Origin: Cellulophaga baltica
GTDB lineage: Bacteria; Bacteroidota; Bacteroidia; Flavobacteriales; Flavobacteriaceae
Assembly: GCF_900102165.1 (NCBI RefSeq)
Contig: NZ_FNBD01000006.1
Span: forward strand, 102,117 to 166,116
Direction of reading: 5' to 3'
DNA: 64,000 nt
Shown here: in pieces, positions 1 to 10,626 of the stretch
How the letters are laid out: each line of letters begins with the position of its first letter
How positions within the stretch are numbered: the stretch's first letter is position 1
The notes under the pieces: generated by a model
What the model saw: only the letters and a program-made list of their open reading frames with translations
What the model was told of the DNA's origin: nothing
The model's database searches: none
Program-made: the position numbers and the translations under genes

Positions 1-1232
1 GTTTGAAAACGAATCCGCGCAAATTTGTCTCGTAGTTTTCGTTCATCTTCTTTTAGCTTTTTATCAACTACAAAATATTCTTGTGCATAGGTTGATGCAT
101 TTTTTTTATCTACTAATGTTAAGAAATTTAGCGTTCTAAGTAAGCTCTCAAAATTTTCTGCTTTTTCAGATAATACCAAAGCTTTTTTAGCCACTTGCAC
201 AGCTTTTACTGTATCTTTTATATAGGCCAGATATTGTGCATAATGACCTGTAGAAGTGGCTTCACTAAAAGTATTATCGTATTCTTTAGTGATTTCAATA
301 GCTGCTAAGTACTGTGGTTCTAAATCCTCTGTACTAAATAGTTTCTTTTTAGCATTGGCCAAATTAACCATAGCTTTTGCTAAAAATTCAGGATTTATGG
401 TTCTTAAATTTTTAAAATTGACTACTTTTTCAAAACTATTTTCTGCTTCTCTATACTGGTTTAACAACATATTAGAGACCCCAATATTATTGGTAATAAA
501 AATTTGATTATAGGATTTATCAGTGGGTAAGGAATCTAAATAACTACTGGCTATTTTATAGTACTGAATGGCTTTTTCTATATCACCTAAGGAGTGTGTT
601 ATAGATCCTAAACTATTATAACTATTAGACATCCCAAAATAATTCTTAGATTCTTTAAAAATTTCTAAAGCTTTTACGGTCGTTTGCTCAGCACCGGCAT
701 AGTCTCCTAATTTTCGTTGAATAGTGCTAATCGAATTATAAAGAAAAGCCATTTTCTTTTGATTATTCCGTTTTGAATATATAGCTAATGCTTCATTGTA
801 ATAATAGTAGGTACTATCTATTAATTTAGTGTTATCTAAAAATATACCCAAATCCCAGTAGGCTTCTGCCATGGCCACAGAATCTTTTTCCTTTTGTGCT
901 AATGAAATTGTTTCTTTATTAATTGTTCTAAAAAATACGGAGTCTTTTAACTGAATGGAGTTATAAGATAGGATAGCTAAATGTTTTAACTTGATGGAAT
1001 CTGTTGGTAGTAAATTAACTTTATCTAAAGCTTCTTGGACTATTTGCTTTCTTTCCTCAATATTGAGATTTGGATCTGAGCTACGGTTAACGAGGATCGA
1101 TAAAGAATCTTGAACAACTTTAGGACTACTGCTTTCTTGCGAAGAATTATCATTTTCACTGCAAGAAAAAAGAAGCAGCGCTGCAAGTGTGCAAATAGAA
1201 ATATATAGGTATGTAATCTTGCCTGTTCGCAT
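1..1232 (-). CDS. TPR-repeat lipoprotein, probable N-terminal part of a sensor histidine kinase (partial)
   Basis: The frame is open from an ATG at 1232 to the left edge, so only the first ~410 residues are visible. It starts with a lipoprotein signal (hydrophobic stretch ending LLLFSC), followed by helical repeats with TPR spacing (for example KMAFLYNSISTIQRKLGDYA and NSLGSITHSLGDIEKAIQYY). The last visible stretch, EDERKLRDKFARIRFQT, resembles the segment just before the transmembrane helix in flavobacterial TPR-containing sensor histidine kinases. Kinase identity is inferred, because the catalytic part lies outside the window. A 50-residue lipoprotein gene and a LytTR regulator lie upstream on the same strand, which suggests a signalling group. 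An alternative is a TPR lipoprotein with a DNA-binding C-terminus. Confidence 0.75.
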   Translation of the reverse strand, partial: MRTGKITYLYISICTLAALLLFSCSENDNSSQESSSPKVVQDSLSILVNRSSDPNLNIEERKQIVQEALDKVNLLPTDSIKLKHLAILSYNSIQLKDSVFFRTINKETISLAQKEKDSVAMAEAYWDLGIFLDNTKLIDSTYYYYNEALAIYSKRNNQKKMAFLYNSISTIQRKLGDYAGAEQTTVKALEIFKESKNYFGMSNSYNSLGSITHSLGDIEKAIQYYKIASSYLDSLPTDKSYNQIFITNNIGVSNMLLNQYREAENSFEKVVNFKNLRTINPEFLAKAMVNLANAKKKLFSTEDLEPQYLAAIEITKEYDNTFSEATSTGHYAQYLAYIKDTVKAVQVAKKALVLSEKAENFESLLRTLNFLTLVDKKNASTYAQEYFVVDKKLKEDERKLRDKFARIRFQ

Positions 1233-1255
1233 TAAAATAATTGAATTGACAAGAT

Positions 1256-1291
1256 AAAAAAAAGCTTTAAATAAAAATTTATTTAAAGCTT
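1256..1291 (-). terminator. Rho-independent terminator of the 50-aa gene
   Basis: An 11-bp perfect inverted repeat (arms 1262-1272 and 1281-1291, loop of 8) is followed on the minus strand by a run of eight T. It lies just after the stop of the small lipoprotein gene and before the start of the TPR gene, so the two are probably separate or attenuated transcripts. Confidence 0.7.
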
Positions 1292-1313
1292 CTATTATGG
1301 TTATAATCGCTAC

Positions 1314-1466
1314 TTAATTACCTTTTGTTACTACTTCTCCACAATCATCACATGCAACTGGTGAATTTACATATAATTGATCTTCATCTTGACTGGCCTC
1401 AGAAGTGCAAGAGAACATTCCTAGACTTAAAACTACTACTGCGAATACCGCTACTAACTTTTTCAT
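1314..1466 (-). CDS. Small lipoprotein-like peptide, 50 residues, with CDDC motif
   Basis: ATG at 1466 opens a 50-codon frame. It encodes a short basic start (MKK), a hydrophobic signal segment and a lipobox-like LGMFSC with Cys at residue 20, then an acidic linker and a C-terminal CDDC pair before the end EVVTKGN. It looks like an SPII-processed peptide of about 30 mature residues. It has its own -7 box and palindrome upstream and a terminator downstream, which argues that it is a real gene. No family is recognised. Its position between a LytTR regulator and a sensor-kinase-like gene suggests a signalling accessory or regulated output, but that is inference. Confidence 0.7.
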   Translation of the reverse strand: MKKLVAVFAVVVLSLGMFSCTSEASQDEDQLYVNSPVACDDCGEVVTKGN

Positions 1467-1503
1467 AATATCTTTGATTTAAATTGGTTACTTAATTTGA
1501 AAT

Positions 1504-1541
1504 CAAAAGTATAGCGCAGTAGTACTGTTTATAGAACAGTA
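1504..1541 (-). promoter_or_regulatory. -7 box plus palindromic operator upstream of the 50-aa gene
   Basis: On the minus strand TACTTTTG (1511-1504) matches the Bacteroidota -7 consensus TAnnTTTG. No TTTG is present at the -33 distance. Instead a perfect 7-bp inverted repeat, TACTGTT-N5-AACAGTA (1523-1541), occupies that position. This arrangement is typical of a regulator-dependent promoter; the neighbouring LytTR protein is one candidate ligand. Confidence 0.45.
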
Positions 1542-1603
1542 TCATTTCTTGGTGTATTTCCCTAATATCTGTGAGTATCTATCTTATTTTTGTAAGAATT
1601 TAC

Positions 1604-2338
1604 TTAATTAAACGTGGTAATAGTACTTTTGGTTAGTATTTTCTTGACTTCATCTATATTTGATTTGTAAGATTTAGAGAAGGGGAGTGTGGTACTGTTG
1701 TTCTTTATGGTGCAGGTTGATTTACCATAATTAATTCTAGAAATGTACGTCGTATTAAGAATATAACTTTGGTGAATTCTCATAAAGCTAGCAGGTAATC
1801 TATCTTCAAACGTTTTTAGGGTTTTAAAAGCGCTGATGATAGAACCATCTTTCATAAAAACGTCGGTAGTGTTGTTGTCTGCTTTTAAATACATAATTTC
1901 ATTGGTACTTATATACCGATAATCTTTATAAGATTTTAAACATAAGGTAGTATTGGTACATTGCGAGCTAAAATCTCTCTTCTGTAATTTTAAAACAGAT
2001 TTACGAATATCAAATTCATTTAACGGTTGTAGCCAGTAATCAAAGAAGCCATTTTTAATAGCATCATAAGCATATTCTTTACTTTTTGATATACCAATAA
2101 TCACGGGAAGATGTTTTAGATATTGGTGTAATTCTAACACCATCATAAAACAGGTTTCTGCATTCTGATTTAGGTTGATAAATATAATTTCAGGAGATTC
2201 TTTTAAAATGATGTTTAAGCCTTCAGAAGAATGCTCTGCAACACCAGCACAATTAAACTCTTTGAAGTTGGCTAATTGCGTTCTGAGGGTATGGCTAAAG
2301 GTACTATCAGAATTTATAATGGCATAGCTGTATTCCAT
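1604..2338 (-). CDS. LytTR-family transcriptional regulator with pseudo-receiver domain
   Basis: The start at 2338 (MEYSYAIINSDS) is preferred over an in-frame ATG at 2410, because the receiver fold begins there. Residues 1-120 follow the CheY-like pattern, but the phospho-acceptor Asp is Asn55 (IIFINLNQ) and the conserved Lys is Gln104 (DYWLQPL), so it is probably not phosphorylated in the usual way. Residues ~135-235 are a LytTR DNA-binding domain with the hallmark 'FMRIHQSYILN' and the preceding 'I.YLKADNNTTDVF'. It should act as a DNA-binding regulator, possibly of the neighbouring small lipoprotein gene and TPR kinase gene. The family assignment is firm; the lack of phosphorylation is inferred from the residues. 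Confidence 0.85.
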   Translation of the reverse strand: MEYSYAIINSDSTFSHTLRTQLANFKEFNCAGVAEHSSEGLNIILKESPEIIFINLNQNAETCFMMVLELHQYLKHLPVIIGISKSKEYAYDAIKNGFFDYWLQPLNEFDIRKSVLKLQKRDFSSQCTNTTLCLKSYKDYRYISTNEIMYLKADNNTTDVFMKDGSIISAFKTLKTFEDRLPASFMRIHQSYILNTTYISRINYGKSTCTIKNNSTTLPFSKSYKSNIDEVKKILTKSTITTFN

Positions 2339-2465
2339 AAGATAATAAATTAGCTTGCAAATTACCATATGTTCATAACAATAGATTGCATGAAAACCTT
2401 TGACTTTCAAGGGTTTTCATTCGAAAATGCTTTTAAATAACTCTTTTTAGCTAACTATTCGTAAT

Positions 2466-3983
2466 CTATTCAGGAATGTATTGGTAGGCACCGAGGCTTG
2501 GTAAGGTGGTCCTATCTACTTCATTGATATCTAGTGGCGCTTGAGTTGCAAGCATCACATCTCCTTTATCTAAAGCAAAAGAAGTAGCTGTTAATGCGAA
2601 TATGTTTTTGATAGGATCTACAAAGGCGGCCTCTTCATTTAAAATGATATTTTTATAAAGCGCTTCATTTTGAAAATCATACCATGGATTTCCTGTGAAA
2701 TTTTCAGCATTGATGGTTACCATAGAATTGGTAAATTGAATTCCTAATGCATCGGTATTCATATCCAAATTGGCGATCAATAATTCTGTGGTACTATTTC
2801 CAGTAATGATACAGTTTCCAAATGTAGCCGTTGTTTTTTGGTCGGTATCATTTGTAATTTGTAGTGCAGGGCCTGTTCTGCTACCACTGGTCCAGTAATT
2901 GGCTATCGTGCTATGAATGAAACTGATAGCGCTACCGCCTTTAAGGTTTACAGACGAACCACCAGCATTGGCTACGACCAAATTTTCTGCAGATATTGAA
3001 GCGCCTTTGACCCATAAATTTACCGATGCGCTATTGTATATCTGAGTATTTTTTAAGCTTAAGTTTTCCGTTACAGTGTTTGTATTTCCATTGACAGCTA
3101 AACCAATGCTTGCATTTTTAATGGTCAAATAATTTAATTTATTTGCAACACTATTTTCATCAAACCAAACAGTTCCCCATTGCCCAGAGGTATTTGCATA
3201 GGCTGGTTCTAATCGGTCGCCTTCAAAAATAACTTCATTTTCTAAGGCTATCGCATCATAACTTTTTTGTCCCTGAATGATTACATTACTACTATCCTGC
3301 ATGTAGAGCCCAGAATTCTCATGAAAATATACTCGAGTACCAGCGGCTATGTTTAGTGTTTTATTTTTAGGTACGGTTGCATATCCATAGATTACATAGG
3401 CCTTTTCGTTATTAAAATTTAATTGATCGTCGCTAAGTTCAAAACCTGTGACTTCTATTTCTTCACCATTATCCGTAGTGCCTAATTTTAAAGTATTCTG
3501 ATTTATATCAGATGGAAATAAAAAAATAGCATCTTTAACAAGCGTAACTAAAGGTATCTTTTGTTCATGTATACCTGTATCAAAACGTATCGCATCTAGG
3601 TATAAAAACTCTTTTTGATTCGTGGTAGAAATATCAACGGTGGTTTCTATAAAAATATATAAACTATCCTTTGCTAATAGAGGAGTGTTTAGAAACGTAG
3701 TTCCTGCTTGTCCGTCTACATTAATCCTATAGAAGCTCTCTATTCCATTTTCTAAGGTGATGGAGGGTATTTGTAGATCTTTGGCGCTAGTGTTATACAC
3801 TTTTAAGGCATAGGTACTACTGCCTATGTTGGTAAAAACGGTATCTAGAAAAATAGTATCCTTAGAAAATGATAAATTACCAGTACTATCTTCATAGTCA
3901 AAATCTTTTCGACAAGAACTCCCTAACCAGACAAAAGCGAAGAGTATAAAAAAACATAAGGGTTTGAGTTGATTCGCTTTCAT
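2466..3983 (-). CDS. Right-handed beta-helix lipoprotein
   Basis: This 505-residue protein starts with an SPII signal (FVWLGSSCRKDF). It then has an Ig-like N-terminal part and, from roughly residue 185 onward, Asn/Gly-rich short strands ('TVTENLSLKNTQIYNSASVN', 'NLVVANAGGSSVNLKGG') typical of a pectate-lyase-like right-handed parallel beta-helix. It ends with the 'LPSLGAYQYIPE' signature often seen at the end of such proteins. It is probably surface- or outer-membrane-anchored. No catalytic residues are identifiable, so a polysaccharide-related function is only a guess. It lies 9 bp downstream of the thioesterase gene, in one apparent operon with it and the cyclotransferase gene. Confidence 0.8.
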   Translation of the reverse strand: MKANQLKPLCFFILFAFVWLGSSCRKDFDYEDSTGNLSFSKDTIFLDTVFTNIGSSTYALKVYNTSAKDLQIPSITLENGIESFYRINVDGQAGTTFLNTPLLAKDSLYIFIETTVDISTTNQKEFLYLDAIRFDTGIHEQKIPLVTLVKDAIFLFPSDINQNTLKLGTTDNGEEIEVTGFELSDDQLNFNNEKAYVIYGYATVPKNKTLNIAAGTRVYFHENSGLYMQDSSNVIIQGQKSYDAIALENEVIFEGDRLEPAYANTSGQWGTVWFDENSVANKLNYLTIKNASIGLAVNGNTNTVTENLSLKNTQIYNSASVNLWVKGASISAENLVVANAGGSSVNLKGGSAISFIHSTIANYWTSGSRTGPALQITNDTDQKTTATFGNCIITGNSTTELLIANLDMNTDALGIQFTNSMVTINAENFTGNPWYDFQNEALYKNIILNEEAAFVDPIKNIFALTATSFALDKGDVMLATQAPLDINEVDRTTLPSLGAYQYIPE

Positions 3984-3992
3984 TGCTGTAAT

Positions 3993-4385
3993 TTACTTAA
4001 AAATGGCAATAATATCATCTGAAACTCTAATAGGTCTATTGCTTTGAGAATCTAGCAACACCCATTCTGTTTTAGATTTTAAAAGCAGTTGTTTTGTCTT
4101 CTGGTCGTGCATTTCTACCATTCGGATAGAAAGTGCTCCTTTTGATTCTTTTATATAGGTTTTTATGTCAATAATATCATCCAATACAGCGGCTCTTTTG
4201 TATTCTATAAAATGACTTTTTACCACCCAAATACTTTGTTCTAAGAGTTCTTTAGGGGCTTTTTCTCGCCAGTGTTCCTTGGCAATATCTTGAATCCATT
4301 GTACATAACGCACATTGTTTACGTGGTTTAAGTCATCCAAATCATCTTGGGTAACCTGTATGGTTTTGTGAAAAGATTTCGGCAT
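3993..4385 (-). CDS. Acyl-CoA thioesterase, YbgC/FadM-type hotdog fold
   Basis: The protein has 130 residues, the usual size for single hotdog 4HBT enzymes. The N-terminal 'DLDDLNHVNNVRYVQWIQD' is the family active-site segment, with the catalytic Asp before the NHVNN helix. The later 'VKSHFIEYKRAAVLDD' matches the strand that lines the acyl channel. It should hydrolyse acyl-CoA thioesters in the cytoplasm; the substrate is not predictable. The start codon overlaps the end of the upstream cyclotransferase gene by one base, which suggests translational coupling. Confidence 0.85.
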   Translation of the reverse strand: MPKSFHKTIQVTQDDLDDLNHVNNVRYVQWIQDIAKEHWREKAPKELLEQSIWVVKSHFIEYKRAAVLDDIIDIKTYIKESKGALSIRMVEMHDQKTKQLLLKSKTEWVLLDSQSNRPIRVSDDIIAIFK

Positions 4386-5428
4386 TATTTTTTAATTATT
4401 TTTACTTCAAATAATTTATCCCAATTTTTTCCAGTGACAAAGAATGTACCTCTTTTGGTATGATAAGCCACTCCGTTTAAAACATCTAAATCCGGATGTT
4501 TCGTTACTTTATCTTTTAATCCACCAAAATTAATTACTCCAATAATTGCACCACTAACAGCATCAATAATCATCATACTTTCTTTTTGCCATACATTGGC
4601 ATAAATGAGTCCGTCTACATATTCTAACTCATTTGTTTTATTAAAAATAGATTTGTTGGTGACTGTTTCTATATGATCTTCTTCTACTAGGGTCTCAGGA
4701 TTAAGTAGCCATATTTTTTCACTACCATCACTCTTGTATAATTTTTTCCCATCGTTTGTTAACCCCCAACCTTCTTTACTTGCTCCATATTGAAAACTAT
4801 CTATCTTCTCCAGAGTATTGACATCATAGATAAAGCCTAAACCACTTTGCCAGGTAAGCATATAAATTTTATCATTAAGGATGGTAAGTCCTTCTCCAAA
4901 ATATTGTGCATCCAAGTCTATTTGCTTAAACACTTTGCCAGTTTTAAAATCAATTTTTCTTAAGTATGATTGTCCTTTTCTTCCTGTGCTTTCATAAAGA
5001 GTATCTTTATAAAATTCTAAGCCTTGTGTAAACGCTTTTCGATCATGAGGAAATTCATTAATAATCTCATAGGTATAAACTTCAGGGCCTTTTTCTGCTA
5101 AAAGTTTAATATTCTTTTCTATTTCACCTGTTGTACCTTCATAGGCTATGGTAGCTTTAATTGTTTTCTCTCCCAGATGTGGCATATCTAAAAGAATACG
5201 ATTATTTTCGACCTTTAACGGTTTATCGTTAATAGTATATGATATGTTTTCAATTTCAAGTCCTTTTTTATTTTTCACCGCAATTCCAACGGATGCATTT
5301 TGCTGAAATTCTGTTTTATTGCCTGTTAATTCTATTTCAAATAAATCCGCAGGAACAGCATTACTGCTTCCGCAAGCATTTAAAAAGATGATTAATAGGA
5401 GTGAAGTAATCGAAAAAATAGATTTCAT
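4385..5428 (-). CDS. Glutaminyl-peptide cyclotransferase, lipoprotein
   Basis: A 347-residue lipoprotein (lipobox in 'IIFLNACGSS'). After an Ig-like N-terminal domain (~residues 25-115), residues ~120-347 form the five-bladed propeller of the plant/bacterial glutamine cyclotransferase family. Family hallmarks are 'AFTQGLEFYKDTLYESTGRK', 'EGWGLTNDGKKLYKSDGS' and 'NELEYVDGLIYANVWQ'. The reaction is conversion of N-terminal Gln of exported peptides to pyroglutamate, here in the periplasm or on the outer membrane. Many Bacteroidota secretory proteins carry N-terminal pyroglutamate, so a housekeeping role is plausible. It is the first gene of a three-gene minus-strand run. Confidence 0.9.
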   Translation of the reverse strand: MKSIFSITSLLLIIFLNACGSSNAVPADLFEIELTGNKTEFQQNASVGIAVKNKKGLEIENISYTINDKPLKVENNRILLDMPHLGEKTIKATIAYEGTTGEIEKNIKLLAEKGPEVYTYEIINEFPHDRKAFTQGLEFYKDTLYESTGRKGQSYLRKIDFKTGKVFKQIDLDAQYFGEGLTILNDKIYMLTWQSGLGFIYDVNTLEKIDSFQYGASKEGWGLTNDGKKLYKSDGSEKIWLLNPETLVEEDHIETVTNKSIFNKTNELEYVDGLIYANVWQKESMMIIDAVSGAIIGVINFGGLKDKVTKHPDLDVLNGVAYHTKRGTFFVTGKNWDKLFEVKIIKK

Positions 5429-5555
5429 TTCGTAATTTTTAAATTTTTTTAAAGCGATCTGCTAAAAATTAAATATTCAAGAATTTGGCTTTCAATTAGA
5501 TAGCATAAATTCTATTTGTAGGCAAGGTATTTATTTAAAATTAGAAAGTAAAATG

Positions 5556-5586
5556 ATTGTGAAAAAATTAAAACATTGTATATTTG
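5556..5586 (+). promoter_or_regulatory. Promoter of the SRP RNA gene
   Basis: ATTG (5556-5559) and TATATTTG (5579-5586), spaced by 19 bases, match the Bacteroidota sigma-A pattern (TTTG, N19-21, TAnnTTTG) closely. They end 4 bases before the predicted 5' end of the SRP RNA, as expected for a -7 element. Confidence 0.75.
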
Positions 5587-5590
5587 CAGC

Positions 5591-5684
5591 GGCAAGTCCT
5601 ACGCGACCAGCTCCTGCAGAATCCCCCAGGGTGGGAACGCAGCAAGGGTATGTGGTTGTAGCGGTGCGACGTAGGTAGCTTGCC
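5591..5684 (+). ncRNA. ffs: Signal recognition particle RNA, bacterial small type (4.5S)
   Basis: The core 'CCCCCAGGGTGGGAACGCAG' followed by CAAGGGTA is the conserved SRP helix-8 region that binds Ffh (GGAA tetraloop-type apex with AGCA and CAGG asymmetric loop). The ends GGCAAG (5591-5596) and CTTGCC (5679-5684) pair to close a single long hairpin of about 94 nt, and 'TCCTACGCGACC' pairs with 'GTGCGACGTAGG'. A T-rich run follows directly at 5685, fitting termination. It works with Ffh and FtsY in co-translational membrane targeting. Confidence 0.93.
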
Positions 5685-5764
5685 ATTTTTTATTTCTTCA
5701 ATTTATTCCCCTCCTTTTTTTCTCCTTATTATTATTCGTTTCTTTGTATCCATTAAAATTTTTT

Positions 5765-6574
5765 ATGGAACAAAAAGTTGTTTTAATTACTGGTGGTTCA
5801 TCTGGTATTGGAAAATCTATTGGTATTTTTTTAAAATCTAAAGGTTTTATAGTTTATGGTACTACAAGGAGCAAGGCGAAGTATCCTAACTTTGATGCTT
5901 TTAATTTGTTAGAATTAGATGTAAAAAAAGAAGATACTATTGCTCTTGCAATAACAGAATTACTAAAACGCGAAGGAAAGATTGATGTATTGGTAAACAA
6001 TGCAGGAGTTGGTATTACTGGACCCATAGAGGAAACGCCAGACGTTGAAATTTCAAAAGCATTTGATACCAATTTTCATGGTCCTATTCGTATGATGAAA
6101 GCTGTATTGCCACAGATGCGTCTTCAAAAAGCTGGACTTATTATTAACATAACCTCCATTGCTGGATATATGGGATTGCCGTATCGTGGCATTTATTCTG
6201 CTTCTAAAGGGGCATTGGAATTAGTAACGGAAGCCATGCGAATGGAAACTAAAGATTTTGGTGTACACATCACAAATTTAGCTCCAGGAGATTTTGCCAC
6301 AAATATTGCTTCTGGTAGGTATCATTCTCCAGTACTAACTAATTCGGCCTATCAAAAACCGTATGGAGCTACATTAGAAGCTATTAATAATGATGTAGAT
6401 AGTGGAGGAGACCCTATTCAAGTGGCACACAAAGTTTTTAAGATCATTAAAACTCCCAAACCCAAAGTTCATTATAAGGTGGGCGACTTTATGCAGAAAT
6501 TCTCTCTTTTATTAAAAAAGATTCTTCCAGATAAAGTGTACGAGAAATTACTCTTAAACCATTATAAATTGTAG
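5765..6574 (+). CDS. SDR-family oxidoreductase
   Basis: A classical short-chain dehydrogenase/reductase of about 270 residues. I chose the ATG at 5765 ([16 protein letters not shown]), because the upstream TTG would only add seven residues before the Rossmann strand. Visible motifs are TGGSSGIG (nucleotide binding), NNAG in '[13 protein letters not shown]', the catalytic Ser in '[10 protein letters not shown]', and YSASK (catalytic Tyr and Lys). The C-terminal extension '[21 protein letters not shown]' resembles retinol-dehydrogenase-like SDRs. It should use NAD(P)H; the substrate is unknown. Confidence 0.88.
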   Translation: MEQKVVLITGGSSGIGKSIGIFLKSKGFIVYGTTRSKAKYPNFDAFNLLELDVKKEDTIALAITELLKREGKIDVLVNNAGVGITGPIEETPDVEISKAFDTNFHGPIRMMKAVLPQMRLQKAGLIINITSIAGYMGLPYRGIYSASKGALELVTEAMRMETKDFGVHITNLAPGDFATNIASGRYHSPVLTNSAYQKPYGATLEAINNDVDSGGDPIQVAHKVFKIIKTPKPKVHYKVGDFMQKFSLLLKKILPDKVYEKLLLNHYKL

Positions 6575-6620
6575 CTTTGTAACTCATAGATTTTCAATTA
6601 ATAATACTAAAAATAGAAGC

Positions 6621-7274
6621 ATGAAATTTTTTATAGATACAGCAAATCTTGCTCAAATTAAAGAAGCTCAAGAATTAGGTGTTTTAGATGGTGTTACCAC
6701 AAACCCATCTTTAATGGCAAAAGAAGGAATTACAGGTAGAGACAACATTTTAAAACATTATGTAGACATTTGCAATATTGTTGACGGAGATGTTTCTGCA
6801 GAGGTAATTTCTACGGATTTCGAAGGAATGATCAAGGAAGGTGAAGAACTTGCTAGTTTACACGAACAAATCGTTGTTAAATTACCAATGATTAAAGATG
6901 GTGTTAAGGCTTGTAAGTACTTTAGCGATAAAGGCATCCGAACAAACGTAACCTTAGTTTTCTCTGCTGGGCAGGCTTTATTAGCTGCTAAAGCGGGTGC
7001 AACTTACGTTTCTCCGTTCATTGGTCGTTTAGATGATATTTCTACAGATGGTTTAAACCTTATTGCAGAAATTCGTTTGATTTATGATAACTATGGTTTT
7101 GAAACTCAAATATTAGCTGCTTCTGTAAGACATACAATGCATGTTATTGATTGTGCTAAATTAGGTGCAGATGTTATGACAGGTGGTTTATCTTCTATTG
7201 AAGGTTTATTAAAGCACCCACTTACAGATATAGGTCTTGCTAAATTCTTAGAAGATTACAAAAAAGGAAACTAG
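6621..7274 (+). CDS. fsa: Transaldolase-like fructose-6-phosphate aldolase
   Basis: 217 residues, typical for the short TalC/FSA subfamily of class I aldolases. The N-terminus '[20 protein letters not shown]' and '[14 protein letters not shown]' are diagnostic, and Lys87 in 'QIVVKLPM' is the Schiff-base lysine. '[20 protein letters not shown]' and '[10 protein letters not shown]' are the remaining conserved strands. It acts in sugar-phosphate interconversion. Bacteroidota members of this subfamily may function as true transaldolases rather than F6P aldolases; the sequence alone does not decide. A strong terminator follows. Confidence 0.9.
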   Translation: MKFFIDTANLAQIKEAQELGVLDGVTTNPSLMAKEGITGRDNILKHYVDICNIVDGDVSAEVISTDFEGMIKEGEELASLHEQIVVKLPMIKDGVKACKYFSDKGIRTNVTLVFSAGQALLAAKAGATYVSPFIGRLDDISTDGLNLIAEIRLIYDNYGFETQILAASVRHTMHVIDCAKLGADVMTGGLSSIEGLLKHPLTDIGLAKFLEDYKKGN

Positions 7275-7303
7275 TTCATAAATTAGATTCTCTTACTATA
7301 AAA

Positions 7304-7332
7304 AAAGCCGCTAAACATTGTTTAGCGGCTTT
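7304..7332. terminator. Bidirectional rho-independent terminator
   Basis: A perfect 13-bp inverted repeat with a 3-base loop (AAAGCCGCTAAAC / GTTTAGCGGCTTT) has T-rich tracts on both strands. It separates the aldolase gene from the convergent lipoprotein gene ending at 7423 and can serve both. Confidence 0.88.
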
Positions 7333-7422
7333 CTTGTTTTTATTCGTTGTATTTAATCTCTAGAATTACGCTCATTTACTTGAGTGTAATTAATCACTAA
7401 TTAGGACCGCATCTTAGTGCTA

Positions 7423-8802
7423 TTAAAGTGCGTACATATCTTTATAAGCATCGACAATTAAACCGTCTTTCACTAATATAGCTTTGTTGAGTCCGTCTAT
7501 AATAAGTGTGTTTCTTAACGTATTATCGTCTTCCGCTCTATATTGATTATCGTATCTTATGTCTGATGAATCAATCATTTTTCTCCAATTCTCATCCATT
7601 TTACTGAGGCTAATTCCTATAAATTTGGTGTCAGGATGTAATACTTTTAACTTCGCCACTTGCTTGGTTATATTTCCAAAGTGTCTTGTATTCCTATCGG
7701 TCCAGAAATAAAAGATGACATCATCTTTACCCGAAGCTAGATCCGTTATAGAAACCAACTGACCAGAACTATCTATCACAGTTACAGCGGGTAGCTCATG
7801 TGTAGGCTGCATTTTTAATACACTTTCATAAAGTCCGTGTATTTCTGCTATATGGCCATTGTTATTAGAAAGTTTATGGAAATCTTCTAAGAATACTTTG
7901 TTGTTTTCTACATTGTCATGAACTTTTAAGAAGTAGGTCATCGCAACATTTCTAAATAGATTGTCTCTTAACTTCTTTTCTTTTACAACACTGTCTATCA
8001 GCTTTAGTTTGTGTTGATTAAAGTGAAGTTGATTATTAATCACTCTTCCTCCGTTAGAACAATCTACAGCACAATGGGTGAAGGCTACATTATCAAAATG
8101 ACGCTTCATATAATCATAATACGGAGTAAAGAATGTTAAGTCCTTATTATCAAAATTTAGTTCATCGCGATAATCATAAAACTCTTCTGAGATGTCTGTT
8201 ATTAGATTATCTCTATTCTTTTTTAAATGTTTGAAGGGGTATTTTTCTTTATTGATATAAGCGCTATAGTCGATACTGGCTTTTGCCATTTCTATAGATT
8301 TGGGCGTTAGCTCAGCTTCTTTTTGTAATTCAGATAGCAATTCTAATTTTGTTTCTCGTAACGAATCAATTTTAATAGAAAATACCTCAGGGTCTAAATT
8401 AAAATAAGAATTCACAGCTGTTTCTTCCTCTTCAGAATTTAGAAATACCTCAATCAAGAAATTATTAATCTCTTCTCCCTTTCCAGAAAAAACTAAAGAC
8501 TCATCAAAGTAAATGGTATTTAAACGGACTAATAGACTATCACCTTTGGATAGATATACATATTGGTATTGAGGCGCATGTCTAAAGTTATATAAACCTT
8601 CTTCAAGATTCTTTAACTTAATTGTGAACCTATTATGCATGTCTAGTTGAGCAGAATCAATGACAACATCATCTTTATATAAGATTACTGTTTGACTTGT
8701 AGGATTAATAATTTCTCCTGCAAAAATGGTAGGGGAGTCTTTATCATCTGAAAAACAAGCTGTTAAAGTCAGTAATAAGAGACAAAAAGAATATTTATAC
8801 AT
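7423..8802 (-). CDS. Thioredoxin-fold lipoprotein lacking the CxxC pair
   Basis: A 459-residue lipoprotein (lipobox 'LLLLTLTAC'). The N-terminal part ('FAGEIINPTSQTVILYKDD') resembles the DUF4369-type beta domain that precedes TlpA-like domains in Bacteroidota, followed by a long helical region. Residues ~330-459 follow the TlpA pattern, but the position of the redox CxxC reads 'VIFYFWTDRNTRHF', with no cysteine. Cys residues instead occur in the helical region ('THCAVDCSNGG'). It may be a non-redox structural homologue in the periplasm or on the outer membrane. No operon partner is evident. Confidence 0.7.
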   Translation of the reverse strand: MYKYSFCLLLLTLTACFSDDKDSPTIFAGEIINPTSQTVILYKDDVVIDSAQLDMHNRFTIKLKNLEEGLYNFRHAPQYQYVYLSKGDSLLVRLNTIYFDESLVFSGKGEEINNFLIEVFLNSEEEETAVNSYFNLDPEVFSIKIDSLRETKLELLSELQKEAELTPKSIEMAKASIDYSAYINKEKYPFKHLKKNRDNLITDISEEFYDYRDELNFDNKDLTFFTPYYDYMKRHFDNVAFTHCAVDCSNGGRVINNQLHFNQHKLKLIDSVVKEKKLRDNLFRNVAMTYFLKVHDNVENNKVFLEDFHKLSNNNGHIAEIHGLYESVLKMQPTHELPAVTVIDSSGQLVSITDLASGKDDVIFYFWTDRNTRHFGNITKQVAKLKVLHPDTKFIGISLSKMDENWRKMIDSSDIRYDNQYRAEDDNTLRNTLIIDGLNKAILVKDGLIVDAYKDMYAL

Positions 8803-8909
8803 ATATAATAAGAATTCTTAGGGAAGCGAATTTAATAAAGAGAATAAGTATATGCTGTTAATGCACCGTTAAAATTAATATTTAGCACTATCTCTTCAAT
8901 ATTTCATAG

Positions 8910-10601
<1,692 letters not shown>

Positions 10602-10626
10602 ATGTTGTTCATTAAGTTCGTATAAG

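Noticed and set aside
2339..2410. Upstream ATG extension of the LytTR regulator
   Set aside because: The extra 24 residues (MKVKGFHAIYCYEHMVICKL and four more) precede the normal receiver start and add no recognisable element.
5744..5764. TTG start giving seven more residues to the SDR protein
   Set aside because: The ATG at 5765 begins directly before the first Rossmann strand, as in the family.
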